Source of the DNA: Oceaniradius stylonematis
Lineage (GTDB): Bacteria > Pseudomonadota > Alphaproteobacteria > Rhizobiales > Rhizobiaceae
Length of the DNA: 40,220 nucleotides
Assembly: GCF_003149475.2 (NCBI RefSeq)
Contig: NZ_QFWV02000008.1
Span: 48,674 to 88,893 of the forward strand
Reading direction: 5' to 3'
The translations under genes were made by a program, and so were the position numbers. This document shows positions 15,525-24,609 of this stretch, piece by piece (position 1 is the first letter of the stretch; each line of letters begins with the position of its first letter). Below the pieces are notes generated by a model that saw nothing but the letters and a program-made list of their open reading frames with translations, had not been told where the DNA came from and ran no database searches.

Positions 15525-16135
15525 CATCCTCCCACGGCCCGTTGCGCGTCGGCATTGGCGGGCCGGTTGGCACCGGCAAGACAACGCTGACCGCGCGCCT
15601 GTGCGAGGCGATGCGCGACACCCATTCGGTCGCCGTCATCACCAACGACATCTATACGCGCGAGGATGCCGAGGCGCTGACACGCATGCAGGCGCTGCCC
15701 GCCGACCGGGTGCTGGGCGTCGAGACCGGCGGCTGCCCGCACACCGCCATCCGCGAAGACGCCTCGATCAATCTGCGCGCCATCGAGCAGATGACCGGCC
15801 GCCATCCCGATCTGGACGTGATCTTCATCGAATCGGGCGGCGACAATCTCGCCGCCACCTTCTCGCCCGATCTGGCGGACCTCTCCCTTTACGTCATCTC
15901 GGTCTGCCAAGGCGGCGACATTCCGCGCAAGGGCGGCCCGGCCATCACCCGCTCGGACCTGCTGATCATCAACAAGGCCGATCTGGCGCCCCATGTCGGC
16001 GTCGATCTCGACCGGATGGACGCCGACGCCCGCGCCAACCGACAGGGCCGGCCGCACCTGTTCACCGATCTCAGGGGCGGTGAGGGTGTCGAGGCGATCG
16101 TCGGCTTTTTGAGCGACCAGGGCGGGCTCGCCTAG
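15521..16135 (+). CDS. ureG: Urease accessory GTPase UreG
   Basis: 204 residues. P-loop [11 protein letters not shown] at about residues 9-19, [12 protein letters not shown], the nickel-binding CPH in [34 protein letters not shown] and the NKAD base-recognition motif are all present. UreG hydrolyses GTP to drive nickel insertion into urease. The ATG overlaps the ureF stop (ATGA). It is related to the CobW-type GTPase at the left edge of the window through the G3E class. Confidence 0.97.
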   Translation: MTSSHGPLRVGIGGPVGTGKTTLTARLCEAMRDTHSVAVITNDIYTREDAEALTRMQALPADRVLGVETGGCPHTAIREDASINLRAIEQMTGRHPDLDVIFIESGGDNLAATFSPDLADLSLYVISVCQGGDIPRKGGPAITRSDLLIINKADLAPHVGVDLDRMDADARANRQGRPHLFTDLRGGEGVEAIVGFLSDQGGLA

Positions 16136-16180
16136 GCAATTGCCCACAGATTATGCACAGTCGTTTTGCGCTTGATATTT

Positions 16181-16198
16181 GTGCAACCGCTGGTGCAC
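16181..16198. promoter_or_regulatory. GTGCA/TGCAC dyad, possible NtrC-like site
   Basis: GTGCAACCGCTGGTGCAC has inverted arms GTGCA and TGCAC and contains the half-site GGTGCA of the NtrC consensus, with a near-match TGCAAC on the other side at a spacing one base short. It sits 48 bases before the second ABC-transporter binding protein. Another TGCACA half-site lies at about 16154. The reading as a nitrogen-control site is tentative. Confidence 0.3.
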
Positions 16199-16245
16199 TC
16201 TTCCGGCAAGGCGCTTGACGCGCCGCACAACAGGGAAGAACAAAC

Positions 16246-17268
16246 ATGCGCACATTTCTGGGAGCCACTCTGTCGGGGGCTTTGGCGGCGCTGGCGCTGA
16301 CCGCCACGACCGCCTTTGCCGAAACCGACCTGAAATTCACCCTCGACTGGAAGTTCGAGGCGCCGTCGGCGCCCTTCTTCATCGCGCTGGACGAGGGCTA
16401 TTTCGCCGAGGAAGGCCTGAACGTCACCATCGATTCGGGCGCGGGCAGCCGCGAGAGCATCCCGCGCGTCGCCACCGGCGCCTATGACATGGGCTTTGGC
16501 GACGTCAACGCGCTGATCAAGTTCATCGAGGAAAACCCCGAGCAGAAAGTGACAGCCGTGATGATGGCCTATGAACGGCCGCCCTTCGCGGTGATCGGCC
16601 TCAGAAGCCAGGGCATTACCGAAGATCCCGCTTCGCTCGAAGGCAAGACGCTCGGCGCCCCGCCGCCGGACGCCGCCTTCGGCCAGTGGCCGGCCTTCGT
16701 CGAGGCCGCCGGCATCGACACGTCGGACATCACCATCGAAAATGTCGGCTTTCCGGTGCGCGAGCCGATGCTGGCCCAGGGCCAGGTCGACGCGATCTTC
16801 GGCTTTTCCTTCTCGTCGGTGATCAATCTGAAGGCCCAAGGCGTCTCCGAGGATGACATCGTGCCGATCATGATGGGCGAAAACGGGCTCGACCTTTACG
16901 GCAATGTGGTCATGGTCAACCCCGGCTTTGCCGAGGAAAACCCCGACGCGGTCAAGGGCTTCCTGCGCGCGCTGATCAAGGGATATCGCGACACCATCGC
17001 CGATCCGGAAGGCGCGATGGACCATGTGCTCGAGCGCAACGGCGTCCTCAGCAAGGAAGTCGAAATCGACCGTATCAACATGGCGATCGAGCAATCCATC
17101 CTGACACCGGCCGTGCAGGAAAACGGCTTCGGCGATGTCGACATGGAAAAGCTTGCCAAGACCATGGAATGGCTCGCCATCTCCATGGATGTTCAGAACC
17201 CGCCCGCGCCGGAAGATGTGTTCGACCCGTCCTTCCTGCCGCCCAAGGAAGAGCGCATGCTGCAATAG
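16246..17268 (+). CDS. ABC transporter substrate-binding protein, NMT1/THI5-like (second system)
   Basis: 340 residues with a signal peptide (MRTFLGATLSGALAALALTA followed by TTAFAE). The mature protein begins DLKFTLDWKFEAPSAPFFIA, a typical NMT1/ThiY-like first strand with the DWK signature. LDEGYFAEEGLNVTI and DMGFGDVNALIKFIEE match the ligand-binding lobe. Relatives bind pyrimidine-type or sulfonate ligands. It lies 110 bases after ureG and is followed by its own ATPase and permease. Despite the location it is not of the urea-binding UrtA family. Confidence 0.88.
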   Translation: MRTFLGATLSGALAALALTATTAFAETDLKFTLDWKFEAPSAPFFIALDEGYFAEEGLNVTIDSGAGSRESIPRVATGAYDMGFGDVNALIKFIEENPEQKVTAVMMAYERPPFAVIGLRSQGITEDPASLEGKTLGAPPPDAAFGQWPAFVEAAGIDTSDITIENVGFPVREPMLAQGQVDAIFGFSFSSVINLKAQGVSEDDIVPIMMGENGLDLYGNVVMVNPGFAEENPDAVKGFLRALIKGYRDTIADPEGAMDHVLERNGVLSKEVEIDRINMAIEQSILTPAVQENGFGDVDMEKLAKTMEWLAISMDVQNPPAPEDVFDPSFLPPKEERMLQ

Positions 17269-17294
17269 GCAGCGCGTCCCGCAAACCAAAGCGG

Positions 17295-17325
17295 CGCCGG
17301 ATGTGGACATTGACCGCATCCGGCG
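17295..17325 (+). other. Intercistronic hairpin after the binding-protein gene
   Basis: Perfect 9-bp arms CGCCGGATG and CATCCGGCG with a 13-base loop lie between the binding-protein stop and the ATPase start. There is no T-run long enough for a terminator. Such stems commonly protect the abundant binding-protein mRNA from 3' decay; this role is inferred. Confidence 0.5.
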
Positions 17326-17358
17326 TTTGACTGGATGGACCGAACCGAAGGGCAGGAC

Positions 17359-18165
17359 GTGACCAGCCATCTCGTCACCATCGACAATGTGGACATGCGC
17401 TATGGCGGCCCCGGCGGCACGCTTGCCGTCTCCGGCCTGACGCTGCATGTCGAAAAGGGCGAGTTCACCGCCGTCGTTGGCCCGTCCGGCTGCGGCAAGT
17501 CGACATTGATGAAGCTGGTGACCGGGCTCTACATCCCGCAGGTCGGTGCGATCACCGTCGCCGGCAAGGAGGTGACCGAGCCGGTCTCCATCGTCGGCAT
17601 GGCGTTCCAGAACCCGACACTGCTGCCGTGGCGAACGACGCTCGACAACATTTTGCTGCCGCTCGAAATCGTCCAGAAACACCGCCGGCGCCTGCGCGCC
17701 AACAAGGCTGAATATGTCGAAAAGGCCGAGCATCTTCTCGAAACGGTCGGCCTCAAGGGCTTCGGCGACAAGTTCCCCTGGCAGCTTTCCGGCGGGATGC
17801 AGCAGCGGGCGAACCTCTGCCGCGCGCTGATCCACGAGCCCGACCTGTTGATGCTCGACGAGCCGTTCGGCGCGCTCGACGCCTTCACCCGCGAGGAACT
17901 GTGGTGCGTCATCCGCGACCTGCATCACGAGACCGACGTGACGATCCAGCTCGTCACCCACGATCTGCGCGAGGCGGTGTTCCTGGCCGACCGTATCTTC
18001 GTGATGAGCGCCCGCCCGGGCCGCATCATCGACACCCACGCCGTGCCGTTCGAGCGGCCCCGCGATCTTGAAATCATGTACACGCCCGAATTCACCGATC
18101 TTGTGCACGATCTGCGCGGCCAGATCGCCCAGGCGCGCACCGAGCAGCTGGAGGCCGCCCAATGA
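17359..18165 (+). CDS. ABC transporter ATP-binding protein (second system)
   Basis: About 268 residues. Walker A GPSGCGKSTLMKL, Q-loop FQNPTLLPWRT, signature LSGGMQQR, Walker B LLMLDEPFGALDA and switch His in LVTHDLREAVFLADR are all present. The subfamily is nitrate/sulfonate/taurine-type. The GTG start was chosen because AAGGGCAGGA precedes it; an in-frame ATG 24 bases upstream has no ribosome-binding site but cannot be excluded. The stop overlaps the permease start by four bases. Confidence 0.88.
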   Translation: MTSHLVTIDNVDMRYGGPGGTLAVSGLTLHVEKGEFTAVVGPSGCGKSTLMKLVTGLYIPQVGAITVAGKEVTEPVSIVGMAFQNPTLLPWRTTLDNILLPLEIVQKHRRRLRANKAEYVEKAEHLLETVGLKGFGDKFPWQLSGGMQQRANLCRALIHEPDLLMLDEPFGALDAFTREELWCVIRDLHHETDVTIQLVTHDLREAVFLADRIFVMSARPGRIIDTHAVPFERPRDLEIMYTPEFTDLVHDLRGQIAQARTEQLEAAQ

Positions 18166-19001
18166 GCGCGCCGGCCGGCAGCAAGCCCGCCGAGCCACCG
18201 GCGGACACGGTTGCGGCCCCGCCCGCGCCAAGGCAGTTCCCGTGGATCAAGGCGGCGCCATGGCTCTACACGATCGCGCTGTTCGCGATCTGGGAAGCGA
18301 GCGTTCACCTGTTCGCGCTGCCGCAATACGTGCTGCCCGCGCCCTCGGTGATCCTCGGCGCCATCATCCAGTACTGGCCGACCATCTGGACCAACTCGGT
18401 CCAGACGCTCTACACGACGCTCGTCGGCTTTGCGATGGCGGTCGCCGGCGGGCTCGCTCTGGGTCTGCTCGTTGGCTGGTCGCGCTTCATCTATGCCGGG
18501 CTCTACCCGCTGATGATCGGCTTCAACGCCATCCCCAAGGTCGCGGTCGTGCCGATCCTCGTCATCTGGTTCGGCATTGGCGACGTGCCGGCGATCCTGA
18601 CCGCCTTCCTGATCGCCTTCTTCCCGATCGTGGTGAATGTCGCCACCGGCCTTGCCACCATCGAGCCGGAGATGGAGGACGTGCTGCGCGCGCTCGGCGC
18701 CAAGAAGATGGACGTCATGCTCAAGGTCGGCATCCCGCGTTCGATGCCCTACTTTTTCGGCTCGCTGAAGATCGCGATCACGCTGGCTTTCGTCGGCTCG
18801 GTGATCTCCGAGACCATCGCCGCCAATTCGGGCCTCGGCCACATGATGCTGGCCGCCCAGAGCCAGTTCAACGTGCCGCTGGTCTTTGCCGGGCTGATCA
18901 TGCTGGCGATCGAGGGCATCGCCATGTACGCGCTGATGGCCTGGATCGAAAAGCGCACCACCGGCTGGGCGCACCGCTCGGGCATGGCGCAGGGGGATTG
19001 A
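18162..19001 (+). CDS. ABC transporter permease (second system)
   Basis: 279 residues with a Pro/Ala-rich cytoplasmic N-terminus of about 30 residues, then about six membrane spans. The coupling loop is visible in LRALGAKKMDVMLKVGIPRS, the EAA-like motif of BPD_transp_1 permeases. ATGA overlap couples it to the ATPase. It ends two bases before the convergent toxin gene. Confidence 0.88.
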   Translation: MSAPAGSKPAEPPADTVAAPPAPRQFPWIKAAPWLYTIALFAIWEASVHLFALPQYVLPAPSVILGAIIQYWPTIWTNSVQTLYTTLVGFAMAVAGGLALGLLVGWSRFIYAGLYPLMIGFNAIPKVAVVPILVIWFGIGDVPAILTAFLIAFFPIVVNVATGLATIEPEMEDVLRALGAKKMDVMLKVGIPRSMPYFFGSLKIAITLAFVGSVISETIAANSGLGHMMLAAQSQFNVPLVFAGLIMLAIEGIAMYALMAWIEKRTTGWAHRSGMAQGD

Positions 19002-19003
19002 GT

Positions 19004-19291
19004 TCAGACCTCCGGCGGATATTTCAGACGACCGTGAAGAATGCGCTCCACGTCGATGAAATAGGCGTCGGGAACCGTGTAGACGATGATGAATGGCGTA
19101 CGCGGCACGATCAGTTCTCGAGTGCCGTCAACACGGCCGTCCTTGCCCAGCAGAGGGAACAGCTCAAGTTGCCCGATTGTCGTGAATATGGCGGACAGCA
19201 CGCGCTGGAGACCCTGCGGGCTCCGCGGTTCGAGATAGTCACGGATGGTATGGAGATCCGTCTCGGCGTCTTCACTGAGACGAGCGTGCAT
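19004..19291 (-). CDS. RelE/ParE-type toxin
   Basis: 95 residues. LSEDAETDLHTIRDYLEPRS at the N-terminus is the first helix pair of the ParE/RelE fold; LFPLLGKDGRVDGTRELIVP, then FIIVYTVPDAYFIDVERILH and an HGR near the end are the usual core strands and C-terminal residues. These toxins target gyrase (ParE) or ribosome-bound mRNA (RelE), and sequence alone does not decide. The start overlaps the antitoxin gene by 20 bases. Confidence 0.85.
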   Translation of the reverse strand: MHARLSEDAETDLHTIRDYLEPRSPQGLQRVLSAIFTTIGQLELFPLLGKDGRVDGTRELIVPRTPFIIVYTVPDAYFIDVERILHGRLKYPPEV

Positions 19292-19469
19292 TGAAACCGA
19301 AGGACTGCATCACGTCGTCGAGCGTGCGGTAACCGAGCTTGCCTGACTTCTTTTTGGCAAGCGTCTTGTCGATCTCGGCCCTCAGCCAAGCATCGTGCTC
19401 GTCGGAAACGTCTCCGCCTTGCAAGGGTTCAAGCCAGTGATCGGCTGATTTGGTGTCCAACTCACGCAT
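19272..19469 (-). CDS. Antitoxin partner of the RelE/ParE toxin
   Basis: 65 residues, acidic, with WLRAEIDKTLAKKKSGKLGY and a short C-terminal LDDVMQSFGFNARSSQ. It precedes the toxin gene and overlaps it, the normal antitoxin-first order. I do not see a classical ribbon-helix-helix start, so the DNA-binding class is uncertain. A candidate promoter places the transcript start at or next to this ATG. Confidence 0.7.
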   Translation of the reverse strand: MRELDTKSADHWLEPLQGGDVSDEHDAWLRAEIDKTLAKKKSGKLGYRTLDDVMQSFGFNARSSQ

Positions 19470-19475
19470 GGCGCC

Positions 19476-19503
19476 AGTCTACACCGATTTGACCCATCAT
19501 CAA
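19476..19503 (-). promoter_or_regulatory. Candidate promoter of the second toxin-antitoxin pair
   Basis: On the minus strand TTGATG and TAGACT are separated by 16 bases. Transcription would begin about seven bases after TAGACT, which is the A of the antitoxin ATG, so the mRNA may be leaderless; no Shine-Dalgarno sequence is visible. The -35 overlaps the stop of the upstream hydrolase gene. Confidence 0.4.
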
Positions 19504-20360
19504 ACGCCGATCGCCATCCCGTCGCGGCCGATATGCAGCGGGCCTTCATAGCCGCCTGCACGGACCGCTTTCTCCCAGACCGTATCGGTGATGGCCGGAT
19601 CGTCGACCGGCAGCAGATGGTTGAGCGCCAGCGCCTTCACCCCCGCCTCCGCTGCCAGCCTTCCGACATCTTCGGCATCGGAATGGCTGGCCTCCAGATG
19701 CTGTTTCAGGCGCGCCCCATTGCCGACGCGCGCCGCCAGCCGGTCGACTCCTTCGGCGATCATCGCCTCATGCACGAGCAGATCGGCGCCGCGGGCAAAA
19801 CCGGCGAACCCGTCGAACGGCGCCGTGTCGCCGGACACGACCACAGTCTTGCCGCCGGCCTCGAACTTCAGGGCATAGCTTTCATTGATCGGCGGATGCC
19901 GGTTGAGCAGCGCCGAGACCTGCACCGGGCCGATCCGCGCGAAACCGCCCTCGCCCATCGGCGCGATCCAGACGAGCGAATCGATATCCGGGCGCCCCTC
20001 GTCGGCGATCCGTGTTTCGATGTCGAACGCCATCGAGCGCTGGAAGGCGTGCCAATAGGCGCTCAGCCCCGCCGGCCCGTGGACGCTGACGGGCGTCTTC
20101 AAGCCCGCCGTCCAGGCAGTGTGGATCAGCGGTCCCAGTTCGAGATAATGGTCCGAATGCAGATGGGTGACGATGATCGACGACAGGTCCGGCAGGCGCA
20201 TGCCGGCCTCGACCAGACCGCGCGTGACGCCGAGCCCGCAATCGACGACGATACGCTGCCCGGCCAGCTCGATTAGCGTTGCCGTCGGCATCCGCATGTC
20301 CGGACCCGGGTAGATCGCCGGCCCGCCCTTGGTGCCCAGCAGCGTGATCGTGTCGCCCAA
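19500..20360 (-). CDS. Metallo-beta-lactamase-fold hydrolase
   Basis: About 286 residues. The N-terminus after the start reads GDTITLLGTKGGPAIYPGPD, the first MBL strand. The zinc motif THLHSDHYLELGPL is intact, followed by VVVSGDTAPFDG and, at the end, ALNHLLPVDDP. This arrangement is typical of the RNase Z/arylsulfatase-like MBL branch acting on phosphodiesters or small esters. The start is TTG, with GGAG nine bases upstream, placing it two bases after the glpK stop; no ATG or GTG in frame is better placed. The substrate is unknown. Confidence 0.8.
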   Translation of the reverse strand: MGDTITLLGTKGGPAIYPGPDMRMPTATLIELAGQRIVVDCGLGVTRGLVEAGMRLPDLSSIIVTHLHSDHYLELGPLIHTAWTAGLKTPVSVHGPAGLSAYWHAFQRSMAFDIETRIADEGRPDIDSLVWIAPMGEGGFARIGPVQVSALLNRHPPINESYALKFEAGGKTVVVSGDTAPFDGFAGFARGADLLVHEAMIAEGVDRLAARVGNGARLKQHLEASHSDAEDVGRLAAEAGVKALALNHLLPVDDPAITDTVWEKAVRAGGYEGPLHIGRDGMAIGV

Positions 20361-20362
20361 TC

Positions 20363-21859
<1,497 letters not shown>

Positions 21860-21937
21860 GATGTCCTCCCGTCCGGTCGTCGTTTCCGGCTGTTTAAACC
21901 GGTTCAGGATCGGATGGAAACGGGGCGCGACGCTTTT

Positions 21938-22612
21938 TCAGCCGGTCTTTTCGGCATCGGCCGAAAACAGCCAGCGCGCCACGATTACCGCGCAGGCGGC
22001 GCCGATCAGCTGCATGACGATGAACAGCGGCACGTCGGCTGGGCGGATGCCGGCAAACGTGTCGGACAAACCGCGCGCGATGGTCACCGCCGGGTTGGCG
22101 AACGAGGTCGAGGCGGTGAACCAGTAAGCCGAGGTGATGTAGAGGCCGACCGCCATCGGCACCGCCTCGGCGCGCACCTTCAGCGTCGCAAGGATGGTGA
22201 AGACAAGCCCGAAACAGGCCACCCATTCGGAAAACCACTGCGCCCCGCCTGTGCGCACCGTCGTGGAGAACTGCAACAGATCGTCGGCGAACATCAGATG
22301 CGCCGCCCAGACGCCGATCACGCCGCCGGCGATCTGCGCCAGGACGAACAGGCCCGCCTCGCCGGCCGCGATCTCGCGGCGCATCAGGAAGGCGAGCGTC
22401 ACGGCGGGATTGAAATGGGCGCCCGAGACCGGCCCCAGCATGGTGATCAAAACGACGAGGATGGCGCCCGTGGCGATCGTGTTGGCCAGAAGAGCGACGG
22501 CAACGTTTCCGCCCGCCAGCGTGTCGCCCATGATGCCCGAGCCGACAACGGCGGCGAGCAGAAAGGCCGTGCCGACGAACTCGGCGCCCAGGCGCTGCGC
22601 GGGTGAGGACAT
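21938..22612 (-). CDS. MIP-family channel (aquaporin/AqpS-like)
   Basis: About 224 residues with six spans and two half-helix motifs: HFNPAVTLAFLMRR and FANPAVTIARGLSD. The second NPA is followed by VTIAR, lacking the Asp of the glycerol-channel NPARD motif, so water or metalloid (AqpS-like) transport is possible as well as glycerol. The start was set at MSSPAQRLGAEF, which has GGAG seven bases upstream and lies downstream of the predicted transcript start. Longer ATGs fall at or before that start and were rejected. It is the promoter-proximal gene ahead of glpK. Confidence 0.85.
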   Translation of the reverse strand: MSSPAQRLGAEFVGTAFLLAAVVGSGIMGDTLAGGNVAVALLANTIATGAILVVLITMLGPVSGAHFNPAVTLAFLMRREIAAGEAGLFVLAQIAGGVIGVWAAHLMFADDLLQFSTTVRTGGAQWFSEWVACFGLVFTILATLKVRAEAVPMAVGLYITSAYWFTASTSFANPAVTIARGLSDTFAGIRPADVPLFIVMQLIGAACAVIVARWLFSADAEKTG

Positions 22613-22632
22613 GAGACGCTCCGGATCGCCAT

Positions 22633-22676
22633 ACATCAATACATCATGAATTATTGATGTTTTGGCCAGGCGTCAA
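22633..22676 (-). promoter_or_regulatory. Promoter with overlapping operator for the MIP channel and glpK
   Basis: On the minus strand TTGACG (-35) and TAATTC (-10) are separated by exactly 17 bases. A perfect 9-bp inverted repeat, ACATCAATA (22633-22641) and TATTGATGT (22652-22660), covers the -10 region and the predicted start near 22641, the arrangement expected for repression. The CATCAATA-type half-site recalls ArsR-family operators, but no ArsR gene is in the window. Confidence 0.6.
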
Positions 22677-22711
22677 CGCCATCGGTTGCAGGCTGGCAGA
22701 GCGTGGGCTTG

Positions 22712-23185
22712 TCAGGCCGACCCCGGCCGGCTGCTTGTCGGGGGGCCGGCCTCGATCATCGAAAGAAGATTGATCACCGCCGCGCTCGGCTTGGCCAGAT
22801 CGGCAACCGTGTATCTGTCGAGAACCGCCAGAAATGCCTCCAGCGCCTCGCGCAGGGCGCTGGTCAGCCGGCACGTTTCGATCAACGGACAGTCCGCATC
22901 ATCGGGCTCGAAACATTCGGCCATCGTGAAATTGTCCTCGGTCAGCCGCACCACTTCGGCGAGCGTTATCTCGCTGGCCGGCCGCGCCAGCCGGATGCCG
23001 CCATTGCGCCCGCGCACGGTGTGCACCAGACCGCCCTCGACCAGCGGATGCAGGATCTTGAAGAGAAACGGCTCGGACGCGCCATAGACACGCGAAATGT
23101 CGGCCACGCGGCTCAGCCGGTCGCCGCCGGCGGCGCAGAACATCAGGATGCGGAACGCATAATCGGTCTGTTTGGTCAGTTTCAT
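22712..23185 (-). CDS. rirA: Rrf2-family iron regulator RirA
   Basis: 157 residues starting MKLTKQTDYAFRILMFCAAG. A winged-helix domain (residues 1-70, with LVHTVRGRNGGIRLARP as the wing) is followed by Cys91, Cys99 and Cys105, the same three positions that hold the Fe-S cluster in rhizobial RirA; they lie in MAECFEPDDADCPLIETCRL. RirA represses iron-uptake genes when iron is sufficient. A longer in-frame start adds 17 residues not found in Rrf2 proteins. It is divergent from the ferric-binding protein gene and near sitABCD, both typical RirA targets. Confidence 0.93.
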   Translation of the reverse strand: MKLTKQTDYAFRILMFCAAGGDRLSRVADISRVYGASEPFLFKILHPLVEGGLVHTVRGRNGGIRLARPASEITLAEVVRLTEDNFTMAECFEPDDADCPLIETCRLTSALREALEAFLAVLDRYTVADLAKPSAAVINLLSMIEAGPPTSSRPGSA

Positions 23186-23255
23186 CGGGTCATCAATAGC
23201 ATGGGCGCCCGGTTGCCGGAACGCATTTTGCGGCACCCACGCATTTCTCGATCAG

Positions 23256-23273
23256 TTTGGAATCGTTCCAGAA
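23256..23273. promoter_or_regulatory. Irr/ICE-like dyad between rirA and the ferric-binding protein gene
   Basis: TTTGGAATCGTTCCAGAA contains the near-perfect dyad TGGAA-TCG-TTCCA. It matches the iron-control-element consensus TTTAGAA-N3-TTCTAAA at 11 of 14 defined positions, all differences being transitions. It lies about 73 bases upstream of rirA and 103 upstream of the divergent gene. The AATCGTTCC core recurs in the sitA control region. Binding by Irr or another metalloregulator is inferred. Confidence 0.5.
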
Positions 23274-23313
23274 AAAACTTCCAAAAATCGTCAACTTTAT
23301 GGCCGGCGACGGA

Positions 23314-23340
23314 TTGACATGGTGGAAGCGCTTCTACAAA
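23314..23340 (+). promoter_or_regulatory. Candidate promoter of the ferric-binding protein gene with internal palindrome
   Basis: TTGACA is followed at 15 bases by TACAAA. Between them lies the perfect palindrome GAAGCGCTTC (23325-23334), where a bound protein would block polymerase. The spacing is short, so the -10 assignment is tentative. AAGGAG for the gene follows at 23363. Confidence 0.4.
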
Positions 23341-23375
23341 ACATGATCGCCATTATCAAGTTAAGGAGTGCTCCC

Positions 23376-24404
23376 ATGCCGCCCCTCAAGACAATGACGA
23401 TTGCGCTGCTGGCGACGACCATGGCCGTGCCCGCCGGGACAGCCGCGTTCGCCGAAGGTGAACTGAACCTTTACTCCTCACGTCACTACGACACCGACGA
23501 ACGGCTCTACTCCGATTTCGAGGAACTGACCGGCATCACCATCAACCGCATCGAGGGCAAGGCCGACGAGCTGATCGCCCGCATGGAAGCCGAAGGCGCC
23601 AACAGCCCCGCCGACGTGTTCCTGACGGTCGACACGGTGCGCCTGTCGCGCGCCAAGGATCTGGGACTGCTGCAATCGGTCGAAAGCGACGTGCTGGAAC
23701 GGCAGATTCCCGCCTATCTGCAGGACGACGACAATCAGTGGTTCGGCTTCTCGCAGCGTTCGCGCATCCTGTTCTACGACAAGGAGGATGTCGCCAACCC
23801 GCCGCAGACCTATCAGGACCTCGCCAACGCCGAGTATGAGGGCATGGTCTGCATCCGCTCGTCGACCAACGTCTACACGCAGAACATCGTGGCGGCGCTG
23901 ATCGCGCACATGGATCAGGACACCGTTCAGCAATGGGCAAACGGCGTGGTGGCCAACTTCGCCCGCGCCCCGCAGGGCGGCGATACCGACCAGCTGCGCG
24001 GCATCGTTTCGGGCGAGTGCGACATCGCCATGTCGAACACCTATTATTTCGCCCGCGCCATCCGCAAGCCGGTGGACGGCCTGTCTGACAGCCTCGATAC
24101 GATCGGCTGGGTGTTCCCCAACCAGAACGATATCGGCGCCCACATGAACATTTCGGGCGGCGGCGTTGCCGTCAACGCGCCCAACCGCGACAACGCCGTC
24201 CGGTTCCTGGAATATCTGGCCTCCGAGCAGGCCCAGGAATATTTCTCCGCCGGCAATGACGAATATCCGGCCGTCCCCGGCGTCGGCCTGAGCCCGTCGG
24301 TGGCCGAACTCGGCATCTTCCGGCCCGACACGATCAACCTGGCCGACATCGCCGGCAATATCGACGCCGCCATCGACGTGCTCGTCGAGGCCGGCTGGGA
24401 GTAA
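23376..24404 (+). CDS. Ferric iron ABC transporter binding protein, FbpA/FutA type
   Basis: 342 residues with a signal peptide (PLKTMTIALLATTMAVPAGT followed by AAFAEG). The mature N-terminus ELNLYSSRHYDTDERLY is the class-defining first strand of FbpA/FutA/IdiA proteins. The Tyr pair in MSNTYYFARA (about residue 222) is the expected iron ligand. It captures Fe3+ in the periplasm. AAGGAG eight bases before the ATG sets the start. The cognate permease lies convergently on the other strand; no ATPase for the pair was found. It is divergent from rirA, so iron repression is likely. Confidence 0.9.
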   Translation: MPPLKTMTIALLATTMAVPAGTAAFAEGELNLYSSRHYDTDERLYSDFEELTGITINRIEGKADELIARMEAEGANSPADVFLTVDTVRLSRAKDLGLLQSVESDVLERQIPAYLQDDDNQWFGFSQRSRILFYDKEDVANPPQTYQDLANAEYEGMVCIRSSTNVYTQNIVAALIAHMDQDTVQQWANGVVANFARAPQGGDTDQLRGIVSGECDIAMSNTYYFARAIRKPVDGLSDSLDTIGWVFPNQNDIGAHMNISGGGVAVNAPNRDNAVRFLEYLASEQAQEYFSAGNDEYPAVPGVGLSPSVAELGIFRPDTINLADIAGNIDAAIDVLVEAGWE

Positions 24405-24469
24405 CCGTTCCTCCGGGTGGCCGGTTTCTCCCCGAGCCCGGCCAGTGGTCTTCAAGACCTTCCCGACTT

Positions 24470-24501
24470 GCCCGCACGCGCTCCGGCCGTGCGGGCTTTT
24501 T
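24470..24501 (+). terminator. Rho-independent terminator after the ferric-binding protein gene
   Basis: Stem arms GCCCGCACG and CGTGCGGGC (9 bp) enclose a 9-base loop and are followed by TTTTT. It lies 66 bases after the stop and faces the convergent permease gene. Confidence 0.85.
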
Positions 24502-24532
24502 CGTTCTTTCGCCCCACAAACAACCGGTCGTC

Positions 24533-24562
24533 ATTCCGGGGCCGCGCAGTGGAACCCGGAAT
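24533..24562. repeat. REP-like palindromic intergenic repeat
   Basis: ATTCCGGG (24533-24540) and CCCGGAAT (24555-24562) form an inverted repeat around GCCGCGCAGTGGAA. The 'GTCATTCCGGGG ... CCCGGAATCC' pattern is a familiar dispersed intergenic element in alphaproteobacteria. It lies between convergent genes, where such elements are usual. Confidence 0.6.
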
Positions 24563-24609
24563 CCGGAGCCTGTTGGAGGCAGGTGTTCGCTATGGTTAGG
24601 CGTTCGACA

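Noticed and set aside
16204-16219. Sigma-54-like sequence CGGCAAGGCGCTTGAC before the second importer
   Set aside because: The -24 GG and TTG are present, but the essential -12 GC is GA, so it would not be a functional RpoN promoter.
16246-19001. Reading the importer after ureG as a urea transporter
   Set aside because: Urea ABC transporters (Urt) have a different binding-protein family, two permeases and two ATPases; this is a three-gene NMT1-type system.
23186-23375. RirA iron-responsive operator (TGA-N9-TCA)
   Set aside because: No match found here or in 26388-26542 on either strand. Only ICE-like and TTGCAA-type dyads were seen.
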